NCBI RefSeq assembly: GCF_020423045.1 | Contig: NZ_CP081943.1 | Coordinates: 4,278,001 to 4,342,000 of the forward strand | Length of the DNA stretch: 64,000 nucleotides | Direction of reading: 5' to 3' | Source: Pseudomonas sp. MM213 | GTDB taxonomy: Bacteria; Pseudomonadota; Gammaproteobacteria; Pseudomonadales; Pseudomonadaceae | Shown: one piece after another, positions 47,934-57,638 of the stretch | Layout of the letters: each line of letters starts with the position of its first letter | Numbering within the stretch: position 1 is the stretch's first letter | Made by a program: the position numbers and the translations under genes | Notes under the pieces: generated by a model | The model's input: only the letters and a program-made list of their open reading frames with translations | What the model was told of the DNA's origin: nothing | Databases searched by the model: none

Positions 47934-48515
47934 TTACTTTTCAAACCCGCTCGAAGGGAATACATCCGTACCGCGCCAGCGTCGAACCGAGCGCTGGAAG
48001 AACAGGCTGTTAGGCACCTGAACCATCGCACTGCCGGTCCCAAGCTCTTCAGCTTCGATCAACGTGGTGTAAAGCAGATTAATCGCCACCACCCGACCTT
48101 TGACGCCAGGCTTGTCAGTGGTGTCCACCAACTCGACCACATCGCCGAGGCGAAACGGGCCGACGGTGAAGATCAGGATCGCGCAGAGCAGATTGGAGAG
48201 CACGCTCCACATGGCGAAAAACGCCACCGCCGCTACCGCGACGAAGCCGGACAGCGCGGTCCAGAGCACCGTCGCCGACACCCCGAGGCGTTCCAGCACG
48301 AAAATCAGCGCGCTGCCCATGATCAGCCAGCGCAGGCCGCCCCGCAGCGGCATCAGCAACTGCGGCGGAAACGGGTAGCGCTCGCCCAGGCGTGTCAGGC
48401 ACTTCGCGACAAAGCGCTGGGTGAAGTAACCGGCCAACAGAATCAGCAGGATTTGCACGACGAGCCAGATCGGCTCGACCCACACCGCCGGCAGCGGCAG
48501 CTTGAACGCCTCCAT
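47934..48515 (-). CDS. Small mechanosensitive channel (MscS family)
   Basis: A 193-residue inner-membrane protein with three helices and a short MscS beta domain. FVAVAAVAFFAMWSVLSNLLCAILIFTVGPFRLGDVVELVDT is the pore-lining helix and entry to the beta domain. It lacks the long cytoplasmic cage of E. coli MscS. The start overlaps the ABC-F stop by one base, so the two are coupled. Confidence 0.85.
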   Translation of the reverse strand: MEAFKLPLPAVWVEPIWLVVQILLILLAGYFTQRFVAKCLTRLGERYPFPPQLLMPLRGGLRWLIMGSALIFVLERLGVSATVLWTALSGFVAVAAVAFFAMWSVLSNLLCAILIFTVGPFRLGDVVELVDTTDKPGVKGRVVAINLLYTTLIEAEELGTGSAMVQVPNSLFFQRSVRRWRGTDVFPSSGFEK

Positions 48516-50425
48516 CAGGACAGCGCCTCCAGCTCCGCCTGCATGCTTTCCAGCAATTCCAGGGCTTCCATCCAGGCTTCTTCCAGTTCGGCTTCACGCA
48601 CTTTCAGCTTGGCTTGCTCGGCCAGCAGATCACGCAGGTCGTTCTTGCGCGCCGGCTCGTAAATGTCGCTGTCGCCGAGGCTGGTATCGATCTTCGCCAG
48701 CTTCTCGTGGAGCTTGCCCAGCTCGGCTTCGAGCTTGTCAGCCTCGCGCTTGTGCGGTGCCAGTTGCTGACGCAACGCAGCGGCGGCCTGACGCTGGGCC
48801 TTCTTGTCAGTCTTGTCCGGATTGACCGGCGTGGTGCTGACCGGGGCATTGCGCTGACGGTAGTCGACCAGCCAACGGGCGTAGTCTTCCAGGTCGCCAT
48901 CAAACTCCTCGACCTTGCCGTCCGCCACCAGATAGAAATTGTCGGTGGTGCTTTTGAGCAAATGACGATCGTGGGAGACCACCAGTACCGCACCGCTGAA
49001 TTCCTGCAGGGCCATGGTCAGCGCCAGGCGCATTTCCAGGTCCAGGTGGTTGGTCGGTTCGTCGAGCAGCAACAGGTTCGGCCGCTCCCAGGCGATCAAC
49101 GCCAGGGCCAGACGTGCCTTCTCGCCACCGGAGAAGTTCAGCACTGGCTCGTCGATGCGCGCGCCGCGGAAGTCGAAACCACCGAGGAAGTCGCGCAACG
49201 TCTGCTCACGCTCGGTTGGCGCCAGACGCTGCAAGTGCAGCAACGGGCTGGCCTTCGAGTCGAGGGAATCGAGCTGATGCTGGGCGAAGTAACCGACGAC
49301 GGTGTTCTCGCCACGGGTCAGCCGACCGGCCAGCGGCGAAAGCTCACCGGCGAGGTTTTTGATCAGGGTCGATTTACCGGCGCCGTTGGGGCCGAGCAAA
49401 CCGATGCGCGCGCCGGGGGTCAGTTGCAGCTTGACCTTCTCCAGCACGGCTTTGTCGCCGTAGCCCAGACGGGCATCGGACAGATCGATCAGCGGGCTGG
49501 AAATCTTCGTCGACTCGCGGAAGACGAAGTCGAATGGCGAATCGACGTGGGCGGCGGACAATTCTTCCATCCGCTCCAGCGCCTTGATCCGGCTCTGGGC
49601 CTGGCGGGCCTTGGTGGCCTGGGCCTTGAAGCGGGCGATGTAGCTTTCCATGTGCGCACGTTGCGCCTGCTGCTTCTCGTAGGCTTGCTGTTGCTGGGCC
49701 AGACGTTCGGCGCGGGCACGTTCGAAAGCGCTGTAACCACCGCGATACAGGGTGATCTTGCGTTGGTCGACGTGGGCCACGTGATCGACCACGGCGTCGA
49801 GAAAATCCCGGTCGTGGGAAATCAGCAGCAAGGTGCCGGGATAGCTTTTCAGCCATTCTTCGAGCCAGATGATGGCGTCGAGGTCCAAGTGGTTGGTCGG
49901 TTCGTCGAGCAGCAGCAAGTCCGAGGGGCACATCAATGCCTGCGCCAGGTTCAGGCGCATCCGCCAGCCACCGGAGAAATCGCCGACCTGGCGATCCATC
50001 TGCTCATTGGTGAACCCAAGCCCGGCCAGCAGCTTGCGGGCACGAGCGTCGGCGGTGTAACCGTCGGCGCTGTCGAGTTCCGAGTGCAGGCGGGCCAGCG
50101 CGGTGCCGTCATGGGCGGCTTCGGCCGCGGCGAGGTCACGTTGCACCTCGCGCAGGCGCAGGTCGCCATCGAGCACGTAGTCGACCGCCAGGCGTTCGAG
50201 CGTCTCGATCTCCTGGCGCATGTGGGCGATGCGCCAGTCGGCCGGCAGGAAGCAATCACCCGAGTCCGGGTGCAGTTCGCCCCGGATCAAGGCGAACAGG
50301 CTCGATTTGCCGGCGCCGTTGGCACCGATGAGGCCGGCTTTGTGGCCGGCGTGCAGGGTCAGCTCGGCGTCTTCTAGCAGACGTTGCGGGCCACGCTGTA
50401 AAGTCAGGTTCTGAAGTCGAATCAT
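48515..50425 (-). CDS. ABC-F ATPase, YheS type
   Basis: A 636-residue soluble ATPase with two ABC domains, acting on ribosomes in this family. Walker A motifs are GANGAGKSS and GPNGAGKST. Signatures are FSGGWRMRLNLAQAL and FSGGEKARLALAL, each followed by LLLLDEPTNHLD. An Arg/Gln-rich linker (residues about 220-290) and a C-terminal coiled coil are present. Length is close to E. coli YheS (637). ATG 50425 is preferred over an upstream ATG because the domain begins MIRLQNLTL. Confidence 0.92.
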   Translation of the reverse strand: MIRLQNLTLQRGPQRLLEDAELTLHAGHKAGLIGANGAGKSSLFALIRGELHPDSGDCFLPADWRIAHMRQEIETLERLAVDYVLDGDLRLREVQRDLAAAEAAHDGTALARLHSELDSADGYTADARARKLLAGLGFTNEQMDRQVGDFSGGWRMRLNLAQALMCPSDLLLLDEPTNHLDLDAIIWLEEWLKSYPGTLLLISHDRDFLDAVVDHVAHVDQRKITLYRGGYSAFERARAERLAQQQQAYEKQQAQRAHMESYIARFKAQATKARQAQSRIKALERMEELSAAHVDSPFDFVFRESTKISSPLIDLSDARLGYGDKAVLEKVKLQLTPGARIGLLGPNGAGKSTLIKNLAGELSPLAGRLTRGENTVVGYFAQHQLDSLDSKASPLLHLQRLAPTEREQTLRDFLGGFDFRGARIDEPVLNFSGGEKARLALALIAWERPNLLLLDEPTNHLDLEMRLALTMALQEFSGAVLVVSHDRHLLKSTTDNFYLVADGKVEEFDGDLEDYARWLVDYRQRNAPVSTTPVNPDKTDKKAQRQAAAALRQQLAPHKREADKLEAELGKLHEKLAKIDTSLGDSDIYEPARKNDLRDLLAEQAKLKVREAELEEAWMEALELLESMQAELEALS

Positions 50426-50475
50426 AATGGCGGCGGAGTCTACCAGCTTCGCTCGCAACTGGCGCGAGTAGCACT

Positions 50476-50940
50476 ATGTCCTCTGACCTGTGGAGCTTTT
50501 CCCTTGGCACTTACGCCCGTCCCGGCGTTGAAGCCGCGTGCCTGACCCTGCAATCGACGGGGGTGAATGTGTGCCTGTTGCTATGCGGGTTGTGGCTTGG
50601 CCAGCGCGGGATCGCCTGCAACGAACATCGACTGCGGCAGCTTCGCAACCTGGCGCAGCCTTGGGACGCGGATGTTGTTCAACCGCTGCGCGCCTTGCGC
50701 ATGCGATGGAAAGTCGTCGCGACTGAGGACGCCGAACTGAATGCGTTACGCGAACAAGTAAAAACGCTGGAGCTGGAAGCCGAGCGGCATTTGCTGATGC
50801 GGCTGGAGCGAGCGGCGTTGAATTGGCCGCAGTGTGAGGCGACCGATTTATCGGCCTGGCTGGAGGGTGTGGCGGCGGGTGCCGCCCACCTGGACCGCGA
50901 CGCGCTGCATCAGCTGCGCGTCGCGGCAACCGGCACTTAG
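50476..50940 (+). CDS. TIGR02444-family protein
   Basis: A 154-residue helical protein starting MSSDLWSFSLGTYARPGVEAACL, the signature of TIGR02444. The middle (RNLAQPWDADVVQPLRALR) is also conserved. It is divergent from the ABC-F gene and overlaps the end of algP by 4 bp. Function unknown. Confidence 0.85.
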   Translation: MSSDLWSFSLGTYARPGVEAACLTLQSTGVNVCLLLCGLWLGQRGIACNEHRLRQLRNLAQPWDADVVQPLRALRMRWKVVATEDAELNALREQVKTLELEAERHLLMRLERAALNWPQCEATDLSAWLEGVAAGAAHLDRDALHQLRVAATGT

Positions 50941-52127
50941 GAAGCGCTGGTTGGGGTGGAGCTGGTGCTCGACGGTGCGACAGGCGTTGGCGCCGTGGTG
51001 ACTGTCGAGGTGGAGGCTGCTGGTGCAGGTGCGGCCGAAGCGGATGGCGCCGGAGTCGCTGGCTTGGCAGCAATTACCGGGGTCGGCTTGGCAACAGCGG
51101 CCGGTTTTTTCACGGCTGGTTTGGCTGCTGGCTTGGCAGCTGGTTTTGCAGCCGGCTTGGCAGCGGCAGGTTTGGCTGCTGGTTTCGCTGCGGCAGGTTT
51201 TGCCGCGGTGGCTGGCTTGGCAGCGGCGGCAGGTTTTGCAGTCGCAGGTTTTGCAGCAGCAGTCCTGGTAGCGGCCGGTTTGGCAGCAGGTTTCGCAGCA
51301 GCAGTTTTAGCCGCTGGTTTTGCCGCTGGCTTGGCAGCGGTTTTAGCGGCGACTGGCTTGGCAGCAGGCTTCGCAGCGGCAGGTTTGGCGGCTGGTTTTG
51401 CAGCCGTTTTAACTGCCGGTTTTGCGGCGGGTTTGGCCGCTGCAGTTTTCGCTACGGCCGGTTTGGCAGCAGCGGTTTTTGCAGCCGGTTTTGCGGCAGC
51501 TGTTTTGGCAGCGGCTGGCTTGGCAGCAGGTTTGGCAGCAGCAGTTTTAGCGGCTGGTTTTGCAGCCGGTTTAGCAGCGCTGGCAGCGACTGGTTTTTTC
51601 GCCGCAGGTTTAGCTGCAGGTTTAGCCGCCGCTTTCACAGGTGCCTTGGCGGCAGGTTTGGCCGGTGCTTTTGCAGCAGCCGGTTTGGCAGCGGCTTTCT
51701 TCGCAGGGGCCGCAGCAGGCTTGGCCGCACGCAAGGACAACGCCTTGGCGACAGCCTCTTGAACACGACCGACGCCCTGGGCCAGTTTCAGGCTTTCTTG
51801 GGCATCGCGCTTGAGTTGCAGAATGTAGGCGCGGGTGTCGGACTGACGATCCTTGAGGGCATCGAGCACGTCTTCGAGTTGCTGCACGCCGTCCTTCGCC
51901 TTGGCTTGTGCCTTGGCTTTGCCGGCCGCCGCAGCGTCCTGCAATTTGGTGCGGGATTTGTGCAATTTCTCTTGTGCTTTTCCGCGCTGTTTTTCCAGTT
52001 TGGCGAGCAGTTTTTCAGCATCAGCCAAGGCTTGGGAACAAGCGGTTTCCAAATGCTCGAGCAAGCTGCCCGACAGTTGTTGGAGTAAGTGCAACGGGGT
52101 ATTTACAGGCTTCTTGGTGGCCGACAT
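50937..52127 (-). CDS. algP: AlgP histone-like regulator with KPAA repeats
   Basis: A 396-residue basic DNA-associated protein. The N-terminal about 110 residues form a charged helical/coiled-coil domain (LLQQLSGSLLEHLETACSQALADAEKLL). A long tail of KPAA, KPAAK and KTAA repeats (about 135-355) resembles histone H1 tails. In P. aeruginosa AlgP (AlgR3) affects alginate gene expression, and its repeats are prone to length change. The C-terminal end is Ser/Thr/Pro-rich. It overlaps the TIGR02444 gene by 4 bp. Confidence 0.93.
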   Translation of the reverse strand: MSATKKPVNTPLHLLQQLSGSLLEHLETACSQALADAEKLLAKLEKQRGKAQEKLHKSRTKLQDAAAAGKAKAQAKAKDGVQQLEDVLDALKDRQSDTRAYILQLKRDAQESLKLAQGVGRVQEAVAKALSLRAAKPAAAPAKKAAAKPAAAKAPAKPAAKAPVKAAAKPAAKPAAKKPVAASAAKPAAKPAAKTAAAKPAAKPAAAKTAAAKPAAKTAAAKPAVAKTAAAKPAAKPAVKTAAKPAAKPAAAKPAAKPVAAKTAAKPAAKPAAKTAAAKPAAKPAATRTAAAKPATAKPAAAAKPATAAKPAAAKPAAKPAAAKPAAKPAAKPAAKPAVKKPAAVAKPTPVIAAKPATPAPSASAAPAPAASTSTVTTAPTPVAPSSTSSTPTSAS

Positions 52128-52319
52128 GGTTTACCTCCTGGCTGACGTGGGTGCGGCTCATACTAGACCTCTGCTGCTACCGCCGCTAGGGCATGTTGAC
52201 AGTATCGAAAGCGTCGCGTTGCAACGGATCAAAAATCTTCTGCGCTTACGCAAAACAAGTTCACTGTCGAACGCATTCACACTGGCATAATCTGCCGCAT
52301 CTCAGGTCGGAGAGTGCCC

Positions 52320-52985
52320 ATGTCGCGCTACCTTTTTTTATCGCTGTGCGTGTTTTTTTCCATCGCCCAAGCCGCCGAAAAAACCAAGGAAAATGAAGCT
52401 CACGATCTCGCTTACAGCCTGGGCGCGAGCCTCGGCGAACGCTTGCGCCTGGAGGTTCCCGACCTGCAACTGCAGGCGCTGGTCGAAGGTTTGCAGCAAG
52501 CCTATCAAGGCAAACCCCTGGCCCTGAAAGATGAGCAGATCGAACAGATTCTGACCGAGCACGAAGCGCAGGCAGCCTTGCAGCCGACCCCGCCACAGAG
52601 CGAAGCCTCTCTCGAAAAAGAGCATCGATTTCTCGCCGAAGAAAAAACCAGACCCGGCGTTCGCGAACTGGCCGATGGAATATTGCTGACGGAGCTGACA
52701 CCCGGCACCGGCGCGAAAGCCGGTCCGAATGGCAAGGTCCAGGTGCTGTACGTCGGTCGTCTTCCCGACGGCACCGTGTTCGATCAGAACACCCAACCGC
52801 AATGGTTCAGTCTCGACAGCGTGATCAGCGGATGGCGCAGCGCGCTGCAAAACATGCCGGTCGGTGCGAAGTGGCGATTGGTGATTCCATCGGCCCAAGC
52901 CTATGGCGCCGATGGTGCCGGCGACTTGATCGAGCCGTTCACGCCGCTGGTATTCGAAGTCGAATTACGCGGCGCCACCAGCTAA
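52320..52985 (+). CDS. FKBP-type peptidyl-prolyl isomerase
   Basis: A 221-residue periplasmic FKBP of the FklB/Mip type. A signal peptide (LFLSLCVFFSIAQA) is followed by an N-terminal dimerisation domain with AYSLGASLGERLR and a C-terminal FKBP domain. The FKBP core has VLYVGRLPDGTVFDQ, VISGWRSALQNMPVGAKWRLVIPS and AYGADG. The loop after VFDQ looks shortened relative to typical family members. I chose ATG 52320 (GGAGAG 6 bp upstream) over GTG 52314. Confidence 0.87.
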   Translation: MSRYLFLSLCVFFSIAQAAEKTKENEAHDLAYSLGASLGERLRLEVPDLQLQALVEGLQQAYQGKPLALKDEQIEQILTEHEAQAALQPTPPQSEASLEKEHRFLAEEKTRPGVRELADGILLTELTPGTGAKAGPNGKVQVLYVGRLPDGTVFDQNTQPQWFSLDSVISGWRSALQNMPVGAKWRLVIPSAQAYGADGAGDLIEPFTPLVFEVELRGATS

Positions 52986-52997
52986 ACAGCGGAAACG

Positions 52998-53025
52998 AAA
53001 AACGGCGCGCAAAGCGCACCGTTTT
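52998..53025. terminator. Bidirectional terminator between FKBP and algQ
   Basis: AAAACGGCGCGC and GCGCACCGTTTT pair with one mismatch around AAA. A and T runs are on both sides. Confidence 0.6.
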
Positions 53026-53045
53026 GAGGTGTGGCAGGAAGGGGT

Positions 53046-53504
53046 TCAGGCCTGAACCGAATCCACTTCCTTGTGAGCGGTGTGCAGCACTTCGATCAGG
53101 CAGTCTTCCAGTTCGAAGCGTTCGTGCAACAAGCCACCCAGCTCTTTGAATTTCTCTGCGACGCATTTGCCTGCGTCACACAGGTCGTTGAACGCGAGCA
53201 GCTTCTCGGTGATGACGTCGATGCGCGGGTAGATGGTCTCGGCGAGTTCAAGGCCACGCTTGTCGTTGAAAGCCTTGGCCTCCCCCGTCAGCTGTTCGTA
53301 GATCTCGAAGTGCCCGGCAGACACGTAATCGACCAGCACGCCGCAGAATTCCTGCAATGGCTTGCGGTTCTCACCCAGCGCCTCAGGCTTGGCGCCGAGA
53401 TCATCATAGGCCCGAACCAGTTCGTGACGTTCCTGCAACCAGCGATCGATCAGCAGATGCACTCCACCCCAGCGTTCCTGAGCATTCTGACAACTTTCGA
53501 GCAT
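53046..53504 (-). CDS. algQ: Rsd/AlgQ anti-sigma70 factor
   Basis: A 152-residue regulator that binds sigma70 region 4 in E. coli (Rsd) and activates alginate genes in P. aeruginosa (AlgQ). [23 protein letters not shown] is the conserved N-terminus. The helical body with [22 protein letters not shown] fits. ATG 53504 follows AGAGAGACCGCC; an upstream ATG at 53531 adds 9 residues without family match. The gene is next to algP and FKBP, as in P. aeruginosa. Confidence 0.93.
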   Translation of the reverse strand: MLESCQNAQERWGGVHLLIDRWLQERHELVRAYDDLGAKPEALGENRKPLQEFCGVLVDYVSAGHFEIYEQLTGEAKAFNDKRGLELAETIYPRIDVITEKLLAFNDLCDAGKCVAEKFKELGGLLHERFELEDCLIEVLHTAHKEVDSVQA

Positions 53505-53682
53505 GGCGGTCTCTCTTCCCTTGTGGGTCATGCTGCTCTACACCTGTCGCACACTTGAAGATCAAGAGTCGGCCAGGCAGAGCGTCATTCGAGCAACATA
53601 ATTCCAATGACACGTGCGGGCCAGATTATGCCCGCGCGACTGTGGCTTCAAGGTACGCAGCAGATAAAGTTCATACAAGTGT

Positions 53683-54234
53683 TTAATCGCCGACCAGCGC
53701 CCGGTGCGACGACGTGCCGCTGAGCGGTCGCTGACAAGCGATCCAGACCACGCGCAGTAACTGGTAAACACTCAGGATCGTCATGGCGATGAAGAAGAGC
53801 AGACTCCACTCGGGCAGGCTCAAGTCGAACAGCGTCCAGGAAATCTGTGCGCATTCGGCCGCGCCCTTGAACATCTGCTGCACCACATAAACCAAGGGGG
53901 TGCTTGCGAACGGGTCCGCCAGGCTGAGCGAGCACGCTGATAGCTGTTGCACCGGATCGCCTTGCAACAACACCTGACGCCACGCCGTCACCGTACCCGC
54001 CAGACTGCACAGCAAACCGAGCAGCCAGTAAAGGAACGAACCGAAGCGACCGGGGCCATGAACCGAAGCCATCAGGCAGACACCCGTGAGCACCGCCAGG
54101 CAAATCCGCTGTAAAAGGCACAGCCCGCAGGGCTTGAGGCCGACTGCATATTCCAGGTAGTAGGAAACGCCCAACGCCAGCGCGCCGGCAATGAAAACCA
54201 TGAAAAACAAGGAGCGTGAGCAGGCCAACGTCAT
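53683..54234 (-). CDS. DsbB-family disulfide-forming membrane protein
   Basis: A 183-residue four-helix inner-membrane protein that re-oxidises DsbA using quinones. The first redox pair CGLC lies at 36-39 in LKPCGLCLLQRICL. The second periplasmic loop has cysteines in SACSLSL and GAAECAQISW. The family is duplicated in pseudomonads; this copy next to hemY and algQ corresponds to dsbH (PA5256). Confidence 0.9.
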   Translation of the reverse strand: MTLACSRSLFFMVFIAGALALGVSYYLEYAVGLKPCGLCLLQRICLAVLTGVCLMASVHGPGRFGSFLYWLLGLLCSLAGTVTAWRQVLLQGDPVQQLSACSLSLADPFASTPLVYVVQQMFKGAAECAQISWTLFDLSLPEWSLLFFIAMTILSVYQLLRVVWIACQRPLSGTSSHRALVGD

Positions 54235-54464
54235 GGCTTTTCCGTACCAGTAGAGACAAGTGGTTACGGTAGAGGAAAGCGCAGCAGCCTTTCAAGGCAA
54301 GCCAGCAAGGACACTTCAGCAGAAGTGTAGGGAATTCCCGACAGAGGCGAGAGGATCAGGTGTAGTCCTCTGTAGGACTATGCCGTCGAGGCTCTACGAA
54401 TGTAAGAAAACGTCGCTGCAACACCTACTGCGTGGCGAGGGAGCTTGCCCCCCTCGCCACACAA

Positions 54465-55703
54465 TCAGGCATGAACCGGCGCCGGTAGCGGCGCGGCCAG
54501 CAAGCGTTCGTCCAGCAAACCAAGGCCTTCCTGAAACAGCTGGTTGCTGCGCTCGGTGTCGCCCAGTTGCGCCAGCAGCCGAGCCAGCTCGGCACAGGCT
54601 TCCGGGTTGCGCTGCACGCGCAGGCTGCTTTCCAGATAGTCCCGGGCCTTGCCCCACAAACTGTTTTGCAGACACAGACGACCAAGGGTCAGCAACAGGC
54701 TCGGGTCAGCAGGATGATCCTTGAGCCAGCCCTCGGCGGTCTGCAATTGACGCGCAGAGTCACTGCCGCGAACCAGCCCGTAAAGGCGTGCCAGATGGCT
54801 GTCGTAGTTGCGCTTGAGCGCCGTTCGCAGGACCTCTTCGGCCTCAACCTGCGCGCCCAGTTGCCGAAGTTGCTCGGCATACGCCAATACCAGTTGCGGT
54901 TCCTGGCGCTGAGCCGAGGTGAGTTGTTGCCAGGCGCGGTTGAGCGACTGCAAACCCACCGTCCCGTCTTCTTCCTGACGCGCAGCCAGGGACAGGTTTT
55001 CACCCCAGGCCCGGCGCTCAAGTTCGGCCAGCTCGGCCGCCGGCAGGACCTTGTCCTTGCGCAGCTCCGGCAGCAGGCGAATCACCGCTGACCAGTCGCC
55101 GCGCTGCTGATGCAAGCGTTGCAACTGGCGCAAGGTCTGTACGTTGTGAGGGTGACGCTCATGCATCGCCTGCAACGTCGAGAGGGCGCCGTCGGTGTCG
55201 CCACGGTCGGTCTGCAATTGGGCATGACTCAGGGCAATCGCCAACTCGGCCTGAGGCTGTCGCTCCAGCGCGCGCTCCAGCAGGTTGTCGCTTTCTTCGT
55301 AATGACCTTGTTCGTTCGCCGCGCGGGCAGCGCCGAGGTAGTAAAGCAGCGGCTGGCGCTCGGCTTCGGCGGCGCGATGCAGATGACGCTGCGCGCTGGC
55401 CCAGCGACCCTCAGCCAAATCCAGCTGACCGTGCTCGATCGCCACTTGCACCCGACGACTGCGATTGCGCCGCGACCATGGGTTGACCACGCCGCTGGAG
55501 GTCGTCACCAATTCGATCAACGCCTTGATGCCCCAGAACACCAGCCACAGCACCGCCACCAGCGCCAGGGTGGCCCACAGGCTCGATTCGTAACGGAAGC
55601 TCTTGTAGGCGATCAGCACGTAGCCGGCATGCTCGGCGATCGCCAGCCCCAACGCGGCGGCAACGGCGATGGCCAGAAACACGATCACATAGAGGCGTTT
55701 CAT
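54465..55703 (-). CDS. hemY: HemY tetratricopeptide protein
   Basis: A 412-residue protein with two N-terminal membrane helices (YVIVFLAIAVAAALGLAIA and LWATLALVAVLWLVFWG) and a cytoplasmic TPR domain. The typical TPR parts are WASAQRHLHRAAEAERQPLLYYLGAARAANE and LAIALSHAQLQTDRGD. In proteobacteria it ends the hemCDXY cluster; its precise role in haem synthesis is unclear. Despite the name it is unrelated to the Bacillus protoporphyrinogen oxidase. It overlaps hemX by 4 bp. Confidence 0.92.
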   Translation of the reverse strand: MKRLYVIVFLAIAVAAALGLAIAEHAGYVLIAYKSFRYESSLWATLALVAVLWLVFWGIKALIELVTTSSGVVNPWSRRNRSRRVQVAIEHGQLDLAEGRWASAQRHLHRAAEAERQPLLYYLGAARAANEQGHYEESDNLLERALERQPQAELAIALSHAQLQTDRGDTDGALSTLQAMHERHPHNVQTLRQLQRLHQQRGDWSAVIRLLPELRKDKVLPAAELAELERRAWGENLSLAARQEEDGTVGLQSLNRAWQQLTSAQRQEPQLVLAYAEQLRQLGAQVEAEEVLRTALKRNYDSHLARLYGLVRGSDSARQLQTAEGWLKDHPADPSLLLTLGRLCLQNSLWGKARDYLESSLRVQRNPEACAELARLLAQLGDTERSNQLFQEGLGLLDERLLAAPLPAPVHA

Positions 55704-56854
55704 GGCGTGGCCTCCTGCGCGGTGCTTGCGGCAGGTTTGGCCATGGGTTTGATCGAGTCCTCGGCGTTGACATTACGTCGCTCGAGATAGCCCTGAACCG
55801 CGCTCAGCGTACCGGTCAGGTCAGGCGTGACCACGGTGACCGGCTGCTTGCTCAGTTCGCCCACCTGCTCGAGCATCACTTTGCTCTGCGGGTTGTCCGG
55901 GTTGAAATTACCCTTGAGCACGTCCCGCGCCTCGGCCAGCGCCTGGGTGTAGACCGCAGCCTGACCATTGAGCGCCGCCCACTGCGCCTGCTCCAGCGCC
56001 AGGCTCAAGGCCAGGCGCACCTGGCTCAGGCTTTGCCCTGCCAGCAGCGGACGGACATTTTTATCGGCATTGAAATCGATACGGATGTAACGCGAGATCT
56101 GATCCCACCACTGCGCCCAACGACTGGCGCCGTCGCCATCGGCGGTCAGACCCAGCAGCGAATCGCCCCGGTCCTTGTACTCAGGAGCCAGCTCGGTGAG
56201 GCTGACCACCTGATCGCGCAGCGCACCCAGTCGCAGGAACAGGCCGGTGCGATCCGGCTGTTCGGTACTGCGCAAGGCGACCAGGGTTTTCGCCACTTGC
56301 TCGCGAGCGGCAAAGGAACCCGGATCGTTCTGTTCGCGAAGAATTTCGTCGGCGCCCTGCACCAGGGCCTGAGCGCTGTTGATGTCCTGCAACGCCGAAA
56401 GCCGCAGGCTGGCCAGGCGCAGCAAGTGTTCGGCCTCAGCCAGACGCCAGTCTTTGCGGCTGGCGCCGAGGACGGTTTCCAGGCGTTGATTCAAGCGCTG
56501 CTGATCGCCTTGCAGCTGGATCACCAAGCGGCTGCGAGCGTCCAGTTCTTCGGCGGCAGGCATTTGTTCAAGGCGTGCGCTAAGGCGCTGTTCGTTGAGC
56601 TTCAGGCTTTGCGCCTGATCGTTCAACGCCTGCACCTGACTCAACTGCTCCTGCGTATTGGCTTGCAGGTGACGCACCTGCCAGACACCCCAACCGCCCA
56701 CCGCCACACCGGCGGCGCCCAGCAACAGCGCGACGATTGCCAGCCCATTGCCTCGGCGCTGCTCTGCAGCAGGTGGCGCACTTTCTACCGGTGCATCTAC
56801 CGGCGCATCGATCAATGGCCGGGAGTCATCTTTAGGCAAGGCTGTTTCGCTCAC
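55700..56854 (-). CDS. hemX: HemX-family protein
   Basis: A 384-residue membrane protein. A short Pro-rich cytoplasmic N-terminus and one helix (GLAIVALLLGAAGVAVGGWGV) precede a coiled coil (about 70-140) and a helical domain. It is often labelled uroporphyrinogen-III methyltransferase but has no SAM methyltransferase fold, so that name is misleading. It lies 16 bp after hemD and overlaps hemY. Confidence 0.9.
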   Translation of the reverse strand: MSETALPKDDSRPLIDAPVDAPVESAPPAAEQRRGNGLAIVALLLGAAGVAVGGWGVWQVRHLQANTQEQLSQVQALNDQAQSLKLNEQRLSARLEQMPAAEELDARSRLVIQLQGDQQRLNQRLETVLGASRKDWRLAEAEHLLRLASLRLSALQDINSAQALVQGADEILREQNDPGSFAAREQVAKTLVALRSTEQPDRTGLFLRLGALRDQVVSLTELAPEYKDRGDSLLGLTADGDGASRWAQWWDQISRYIRIDFNADKNVRPLLAGQSLSQVRLALSLALEQAQWAALNGQAAVYTQALAEARDVLKGNFNPDNPQSKVMLEQVGELSKQPVTVVTPDLTGTLSAVQGYLERRNVNAEDSIKPMAKPAASTAQEATP

Positions 56855-56870
56855 GTATCCATCCTTTGCA

Positions 56871-57638
56871 TTAGAGAACGGGTTCGGGATGCTCCCGTAA
56901 CACCGTCAGCAAAGCCGTGGCACTCGCGCCACGACAATCCACAACTGTTTGGGCCCCGGCGGCACGTGCCAGCTCGGCGACCCTGGGGCTTGGTACAAAC
57001 AACGGCAACTGCGCCAACTGTGGCCAGGCATCGCCGGCCAATTGATACAGATGCTCAAAACCCTGTCCACTGCTGACCACCAGCCCGTTCAAGCGTTCCG
57101 CCTTGATCCGCTCAGGCAGTGTTGCCGGCGGATACTGTGGAAGCTTGCGGCGATACAACTCCAGATACTCGACACTAGCACCAAGCTCGCGCAAACGCTC
57201 AGCGAGCAACTCGCGGCCACCCTCCCCACGCAGGATCAGCACCCGTGGATCAGGCTGCTCGACAGCCTCGCGCAACGACGCAAGCTCCAGCAAGGCTTCG
57301 CTGTCATCACCCTCGGCCGGGAAACTCACGTCCAACCCGTGTTCATCAAGGATCTGCGCCGTCGCCGCGCCTACGCTGAACCACTTCAGGCGAGGTGCTT
57401 GCGGCCAGTACTGGTCGACCAGGTCCACCGCGATTCTGGCGGCGGGTTTGCTGACCACGATCACGGCGCAATAACGATCCAGATCCTGAATCACCTGACG
57501 CATTGTGGCAGAGGCCGGAATCGGTTCAATTTCCAAAAGCGGCAAACTGCTGCTGAAAATCCCCGCTTCGGCCAACACAGCGCTCAGCGCCGCCGACTCA
57601 TCCGCCGGACGCGTCAGCAGCAGGCGCCAGCCCGTCAC
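56871..57638 (-). CDS. hemD: Uroporphyrinogen-III synthase
   Basis: A 255-residue cytosolic enzyme that inverts ring D and cyclises hydroxymethylbilane. Characteristic segments are [47 protein letters not shown] and [14 protein letters not shown]. Sequence conservation in HemD is low, but position after hemC (4-bp overlap) and these motifs fit. Confidence 0.93.
   Translation of the reverse strand: MTGWRLLLTRPADESAALSAVLAEAGIFSSSLPLLEIEPIPASATMRQVIQDLDRYCAVIVVSKPAARIAVDLVDQYWPQAPRLKWFSVGAATAQILDEHGLDVSFPAEGDDSEALLELASLREAVEQPDPRVLILRGEGGRELLAERLRELGASVEYLELYRRKLPQYPPATLPERIKAERLNGLVVSSGQGFEHLYQLAGDAWPQLAQLPLFVPSPRVAELARAAGAQTVVDCRGASATALLTVLREHPEPVL

Noticed and set aside
50956..51762. 268-residue plus-strand open frame opposite algP, rich in Ala, Gly, Leu and Phe
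   Set aside because: It is the antisense of the KPAA-repeat DNA, which lacks stops by composition. No ribosome-binding site or family was seen, and AlgP on the other strand is well supported.
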